Below, one piece after another: positions 60,445-64,000 of a stretch of 64,000 nt of DNA. The notes below the pieces were generated by a model, which was given only the letters and a program-made list of their open reading frames with translations, searched no databases and was not told the origin of the DNA. The stretch comes from Curtobacterium sp. MCBA15_012 (GTDB lineage: Bacteria; Actinomycetota; Actinomycetes; Actinomycetales; Microbacteriaceae). The DNA is taken from positions 1,116,001-1,180,000 of the forward strand of contig NZ_CP126267.1 of NCBI RefSeq assembly GCF_001864935.2, given 5' to 3'. Both the position numbers and the translations under genes were made by a program. Position 1 is the first letter of the stretch. Every line of letters starts with the position of its first letter.

Positions 60445-61044
60445 ATGGACGAGACGATGCGCCGTGGTGGCCGCCCCCGACGCTCCAGCGCCGAGGTCCT
60501 CGCCGACGCGGCCGCCGAGCTGTTCCTCGAGCAGGGCTACGCGCGGACCACGGTCGACCACGTCGCGGCCCGCGCCGGGGTGAGCCGCGCCACGTTCTTC
60601 AACTACTTCGCGTCGAAGTCCGACGTGCTCTGGCTCGAGCTCGACGCCGCGGTCGCGTCGCTGCCCTCGCACCTCGCCGCGTCGACCGAGCCATCGGCCG
60701 TGCGGGCCGTGGAGCAGGCGCTGCTCGCGACCGCACGGGCCCACGACCCGGAGCGGGTGCCGTGGGCGATCGCGCAGGCCGAGGTGATGGGCATCGGCGA
60801 CGAGCTCGTCGCGAGCGTGGCTGCCCGGGTCACGGCGCAGCACGCGGCCGTCGCCGCGTTCGTCGGGGGACGCACGGGGGAGCACCCGGCGTCGCTCTGG
60901 CCGCAGACCGTCTCGGGCGCGATGCTCGGCGCTGCCGCGGCGGCGTTCGGGGTCTGGGTCGCGGACGGGGTCGCCCGCCGCCCGCTCGTCGAGTACGTCG
61001 GGGCGGCGCTCACCCCGGTGGCCGCGGGCCTCGACGCGCGCTGA
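60445..61044 (+). CDS. TetR-family transcriptional regulator
   Basis: A 199-residue regulator. HTH region AAAELFLEQGYARTTVDHVAARAG and SRATFFNYFASKSDVLW are typical of TetR. It is divergent from the ABC operon across 31 bp and probably represses it. The ATG at 60445 is chosen because TTGAAT lies 6 bases upstream; a TTG at 60433 in the same frame is an alternative. Confidence 0.9.
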   Translation: MDETMRRGGRPRRSSAEVLADAAAELFLEQGYARTTVDHVAARAGVSRATFFNYFASKSDVLWLELDAAVASLPSHLAASTEPSAVRAVEQALLATARAHDPERVPWAIAQAEVMGIGDELVASVAARVTAQHAAVAAFVGGRTGEHPASLWPQTVSGAMLGAAAAAFGVWVADGVARRPLVEYVGAALTPVAAGLDAR

Positions 61045-61123
61045 GCCGCGGGGGCCGGTAGCCGGCTCGGACGGTCGGAAGGTCGGACGGACCGCCGACC
61101 ACCCGGGCCGCGGTCGCCGGTCG

Positions 61124-62158
61124 TCACTCGGTCCGCAGCGTCCCCGCACCGCCCGCGGCGACGTCCTCCGCCGTGCCGTCCCGCACGGTCGCGGCCACCG
61201 GTCCACGGTTCCTCCCCGCGAGGGACTCGTCGCCGGGCAGCGACAGCGTGAGGATCGCCTCCTCGATGTACTCGCTCGTCTCGAGGGACGCCTCGACACG
61301 ACGCAGCCGCACCGCGACGTGCTCCTCGTCCTCGTTGCCCTCCAGGTCGACGGCCGCGACCAGGAACACCCGCGAGGGCCCGACGAACTCCAGGTGCAGG
61401 TAGGTGACCCGCTCCACCTCGTCGCGCCGCAGCAGCTCGGTGAGCACGGCGTCCTCGAGCTCGGGGGAGGTCGCCTCGCCGAGCAGGAACCGGCGGTTGC
61501 GCTCGATGAGCACGATCGCGACGACACCGAGCAGGACCCCGACCGCGATCGACCCGACGGCGTCGAACACCGCCAGTCCGGTGAGCTGGTGCAGGAGCAC
61601 GCCGAGGAACGCGATCACGAGCCCGACCAGCGCCGCGGCGTCCTCGGCGAAGACGGCCCGGAGCGTGGGGTTCGACGACTGCAGCACGTGGCGGAGCACG
61701 GGCACCCGGCGCTTCGTCGCGGCACCGTGCGCCTGCCGGTAGGCCTGCACGAAGCTCGTGCCCTCGAGCACGAACGCGATGCCGAGCACGACGTAGTTGA
61801 GGACGACGTCCTCGGCGGGCCCGGTCTCGCCGAGCTCGGTGATCCCGTGCCAGATCGACACGACGGCCCCGGCGGTGAACAGGCCGAACGCGGCGAACAT
61901 CGACCAGATGTACGTCTCCCGGCCGTACCCGAGCGGGTGCTTCGTGTCGCGCTGCTTCGCACCGCGCCGTTCGGCGACGAGCAGGAAGACCTCGTTGCCG
62001 GTGTCGGCCCACGAGTGTGCGGCCTCCGCGGTCATCGACGCCGACCCGGTGAGCACGGACGCGATCGTCTTGGCGACGGCGACGAGCAGGTTGGCGGCGA
62101 AGGCGATGACGACGGTGAGCAGGGACTCCGGACGGTCCTGCTTCTCAGGTTCGGGCAT
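61124..62158 (-). CDS. Cation diffusion facilitator transporter
   Basis: A 344-residue CDF-type exporter of Zn2+/Fe2+/Co2+-like ions. Six membrane segments in residues 12-230; metal-site residues in TAEAAHSWADTGNE (H/D pair) and AEDAAALVGLVIA. C-terminal cytoplasmic domain with the alpha/beta pattern of CDF. A low-charge Gly/Thr-rich tail ends it. ATG at 62158 has GGAGGG directly adjacent and CATGCT six bases upstream, so initiation may be leaderless. Confidence 0.88.
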   Translation of the reverse strand: MPEPEKQDRPESLLTVVIAFAANLLVAVAKTIASVLTGSASMTAEAAHSWADTGNEVFLLVAERRGAKQRDTKHPLGYGRETYIWSMFAAFGLFTAGAVVSIWHGITELGETGPAEDVVLNYVVLGIAFVLEGTSFVQAYRQAHGAATKRRVPVLRHVLQSSNPTLRAVFAEDAAALVGLVIAFLGVLLHQLTGLAVFDAVGSIAVGVLLGVVAIVLIERNRRFLLGEATSPELEDAVLTELLRRDEVERVTYLHLEFVGPSRVFLVAAVDLEGNEDEEHVAVRLRRVEASLETSEYIEEAILTLSLPGDESLAGRNRGPVAATVRDGTAEDVAAGGAGTLRTE

Positions 62159-62182
62159 CCCTCCAGCATGCTCGGCGTCCGG

Positions 62183-62416
62183 TAGACTCGCCCGGACAGG
62201 CGTCGAACCGGCCATCACCGGTGAGCCTCCGGAAGAACGCGGCAGCAGCACGGCCGTCAGTAGAACCGGGCGGACCGGGCCGCACCGCACCCGGACAACG
62301 AGCGGTCGTCGGCAGCACCAGCACCGACGGCAAACGAGGTGGTACCGCGGAGCAGTGCTTCCGTCCTCGTGGAGATCGACCGAACCCCCAGTTCCGTCCG
62401 ACCACAGGAGCCCCCG
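62183..62416 (+). promoter_or_regulatory. T-box riboswitch (ileS leader)
   Basis: Starts after a TAGACT -10 box at 62183-62188. Stem I carries the specifier codon ATC (62214-62216) in GGCCATCACCGG, followed by the conserved GTGAGCCTCCGGAAGAAC. The T-box AGGTGGTACCGCGG lies at 62337-62350; its TGGT bulge pairs with the tRNA 3' end and discriminator A of tRNA-Ile. The ribosome site (ACAGGAG) just before ileS suggests control at translation, as in other actinobacteria. Confidence 0.92.
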
Positions 62417-64000
62417 GTGCGTTACCCACTGAACCGACCCGCTGACGACACGAGCGCGGCCGGCGTCACCCCGTCGCCGTCCTTCCCCGCCGTCGAGCAG
62501 GGGATCCTCGCGTTCTGGAAGCGCGACGACACGTTCCAGGCGTCCATCGACCAGCGCGAGGGCTGCACCGAGTGGACGTTCTACGACGGCCCGCCCTTCG
62601 CGAACGGCCTGCCGCACTACGGGCACCTGCTGACCGGGTACGCCAAGGACGTCTTCCCGCGCTACCAGACCATGCGCGGCAAGCAGGTGCACCGCCGGTT
62701 CGGCTGGGACACCCACGGGCTCCCCGCCGAGCTCGAGGCGATGCGGCAGCTCGGGATCACCGAGAAGCGCGAGATCGACGAGATGGGCGTGGACGTCTTC
62801 AACGCCGCGGCCAAGCAGTCGGTGCTCCGCTACACCGACGAGTGGCAGGCGTACGTCACCCGTCAGGCGCGCTGGGTCGACTTCGAGGACGACTACAAGA
62901 CGCTCGACGTCACCTTCATGGAGAGCGTGCTGTGGGCGTGGAAGCAGCTCTGGGACAAGGGCCTCGCGTACGAGGGCTTCCGCGTGCTGCCCTACTGCTG
63001 GAACGACCAGACGCCGCTGTCGAACCACGAGCTCCGCATGGACGACGACGTCTACCAGATGCGGCAGGACCAGTCGGTGACGGTCACGTTCCCGCTGCGC
63101 GGGGACCGCGCCGAGGCGCTCGACCTGGCCGGCGTGCGGGCACTCGCCTGGACGACGACCCCCTGGACGCTGCCGACGAACGCCGCGCTCGCGGTCGGTC
63201 CGGAGATCGCCTACGCGGTCGTGCCGGCCGGGCCGGGAGGCGCGGCTGACGGTGGCGACGCCGGTTCCGCCCGGTACCTGCTCGCGTCCGACACCGTGGC
63301 CGCGCACGCGAAGGACCTCGGCTACGAGTCGGCCGACGACGCGCTCGCCGCCGTGCTCCGCACGGTCGCCGGCGCCGAGCTCGACGGCGTCGCCTACGAG
63401 CGCCTGTTCGACCACCTCGCCGACCAGGAGGGCTACGAGCACGCCTGGCGGATCCTCGTCGCCGACTACGTCGAGACGGGCGAGGGCACGGGCATCGTGC
63501 ACCAGGCCCCGGCGTACGGCGCCGACGACCAGGAGGTCTGCGCCGCGGCGGGCATCCCCGTGGTGCTCTCGCTCGACGAGGGCGGCGTCTTCACGTCGCG
63601 GTTCGGCGAGGTCGCCGGCATGCTCTGGTCCGATGCGAACAAGCCGCTGACCAAGGCCGTGCGCGAGGCCGGTCGTCTGCTCCGCCAGGCCTCGTACGAG
63701 CACAGCTACCCGCACTGCTGGCGCTGCCGCAAGCCGCTCATCTACAAGGCCGTCTCGTCGTGGTTCGTCCGCGTCACGGCGTTCCGCGACCGCATGGGCG
63801 AGCTGAACCAGGACGTCAACTGGGTGCCGGACAACGTCAAGGACGGCCAGTTCGGCAAGTGGGTCGGCAACGCCATCGACTGGTCGGTGTCGCGCAACCG
63901 CTACTTCGGCACGCCGATCCCGGTCTGGGTCTCGGACGACCCGGCGTACCCGCGCCAGGACGTCTACGGCTCGCTCGCGGAGATCGAGCGCGACTTCGGT
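62417..64000 (+). CDS. ileS: Isoleucyl-tRNA synthetase, N-terminal part (runs off the window)
   Basis: 528 residues of a class Ia synthetase without a stop at the window end. HIGH-type motif is [29 protein letters not shown] begins the CP1 editing domain. The segment [13 protein letters not shown] inside the editing domain is an insertion whose DNA carries a GGGAGGCGCG half-element (63232-63245). GTG at 62417 follows AGGAG with 7 bases, regulated by the T-box upstream. KMSKS lies outside the window. Confidence 0.96.
   Translation, partial: MRYPLNRPADDTSAAGVTPSPSFPAVEQGILAFWKRDDTFQASIDQREGCTEWTFYDGPPFANGLPHYGHLLTGYAKDVFPRYQTMRGKQVHRRFGWDTHGLPAELEAMRQLGITEKREIDEMGVDVFNAAAKQSVLRYTDEWQAYVTRQARWVDFEDDYKTLDVTFMESVLWAWKQLWDKGLAYEGFRVLPYCWNDQTPLSNHELRMDDDVYQMRQDQSVTVTFPLRGDRAEALDLAGVRALAWTTTPWTLPTNAALAVGPEIAYAVVPAGPGGAADGGDAGSARYLLASDTVAAHAKDLGYESADDALAAVLRTVAGAELDGVAYERLFDHLADQEGYEHAWRILVADYVETGEGTGIVHQAPAYGADDQEVCAAAGIPVVLSLDEGGVFTSRFGEVAGMLWSDANKPLTKAVREAGRLLRQASYEHSYPHCWRCRKPLIYKAVSSWFVRVTAFRDRMGELNQDVNWVPDNVKDGQFGKWVGNAIDWSVSRNRYFGTPIPVWVSDDPAYPRQDVYGSLAEIERDFG

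Overview
The window looks like chromosome of a high-GC actinobacterium of the family Microbacteriaceae, most likely Curtobacterium or a close relative. The evidence is a base composition of about 70-75% G+C outside one island, frequent GTG/TTG starts, -10 boxes of the form TANNNT placed 6-7 bases before start codons (leaderless transcripts), a mycothiol-linked DsbA-like protein, an actinobacterial LexA box, an actinobacterial ileS T-box, and the local order tig-clpP1-clpP2-(ycnI-copC)-clpX. The genus is an inference; no rRNA is present.

Layout. 1-4.0 kb: an ECF vitamin transporter (YkoE-like S subunit plus one protein carrying two ATPases and the EcfT membrane part) and a P-loop kinase. 4.1-8.0 kb: small zinc metallopeptidase, tRNA-His, oligoribonuclease, a repeat-rich spacer, and a MarR/MFS pair. 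8.0-12.1 kb: two small genes and a three-gene nonulosonate (sialic-acid-like) surface-sugar operon. 12.1-13.0 kb: a 93-bp repeat array, then tRNA-Arg. 13.1-23.4 kb: membrane-anchored protein of unknown role, MsrA, an SSB paralogue, EttA, two thioesterases, an NAD-dependent epimerase-like protein, truncated haemoglobin and MscS. 23.5-33.2 kb: PepN, a nitroreductase-like DsbA protein, GNAT and XRE-cupin genes with overlapping divergent starts, RpiB, Nei-type glycosylase, amidohydrolase, PaiB-like protein and a beta-lactamase-fold hydrolase. 33.4-38.6 kb: AraC regulator, two-component system, EamA exporter, a 50-codon gene with a strong inverted repeat, and a LexA-controlled small gene. 38.9-45.4 kb: tRNA-Gly, tRNA-Pro, trigger factor, ClpP1, ClpP2, YcnI-CopC, ClpX. 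45.5-48.3 kb: M3 peptidase and a TetR regulator. 48.4-50.3 kb: a visibly lower-GC two-gene insertion (unknown protein plus XRE-ImmA/IrrE protease). 50.3-62.2 kb: ValS, MHS transporter, a peptide-type ABC transporter with a divergent TetR gene, and a cation-efflux protein. 62.2-64.0 kb: T-box leader and the start of ileS, which runs off the window.

How the parts fit. Protein quality control is concentrated at 39-47 kb (Tig, ClpP1P2, ClpX, M3 peptidase), with a candidate ClgR site before clpP1. Translation is represented by four tRNAs, EttA, ValS and T-box-controlled IleS. Stress and redox functions (MsrA, DsbA-like, truncated haemoglobin, Nei, SOS gene) are scattered. Most of the chromosome here is ordinary housekeeping. 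The accessory parts are the nonulosonate operon, the low-GC ImmA/IrrE pair, the SOS gene and the intergenic hairpin and tandem-repeat families, which recur throughout the window and in a few places run into coding sequence.

All names rest on reading translated sequences by eye; no database search was run.
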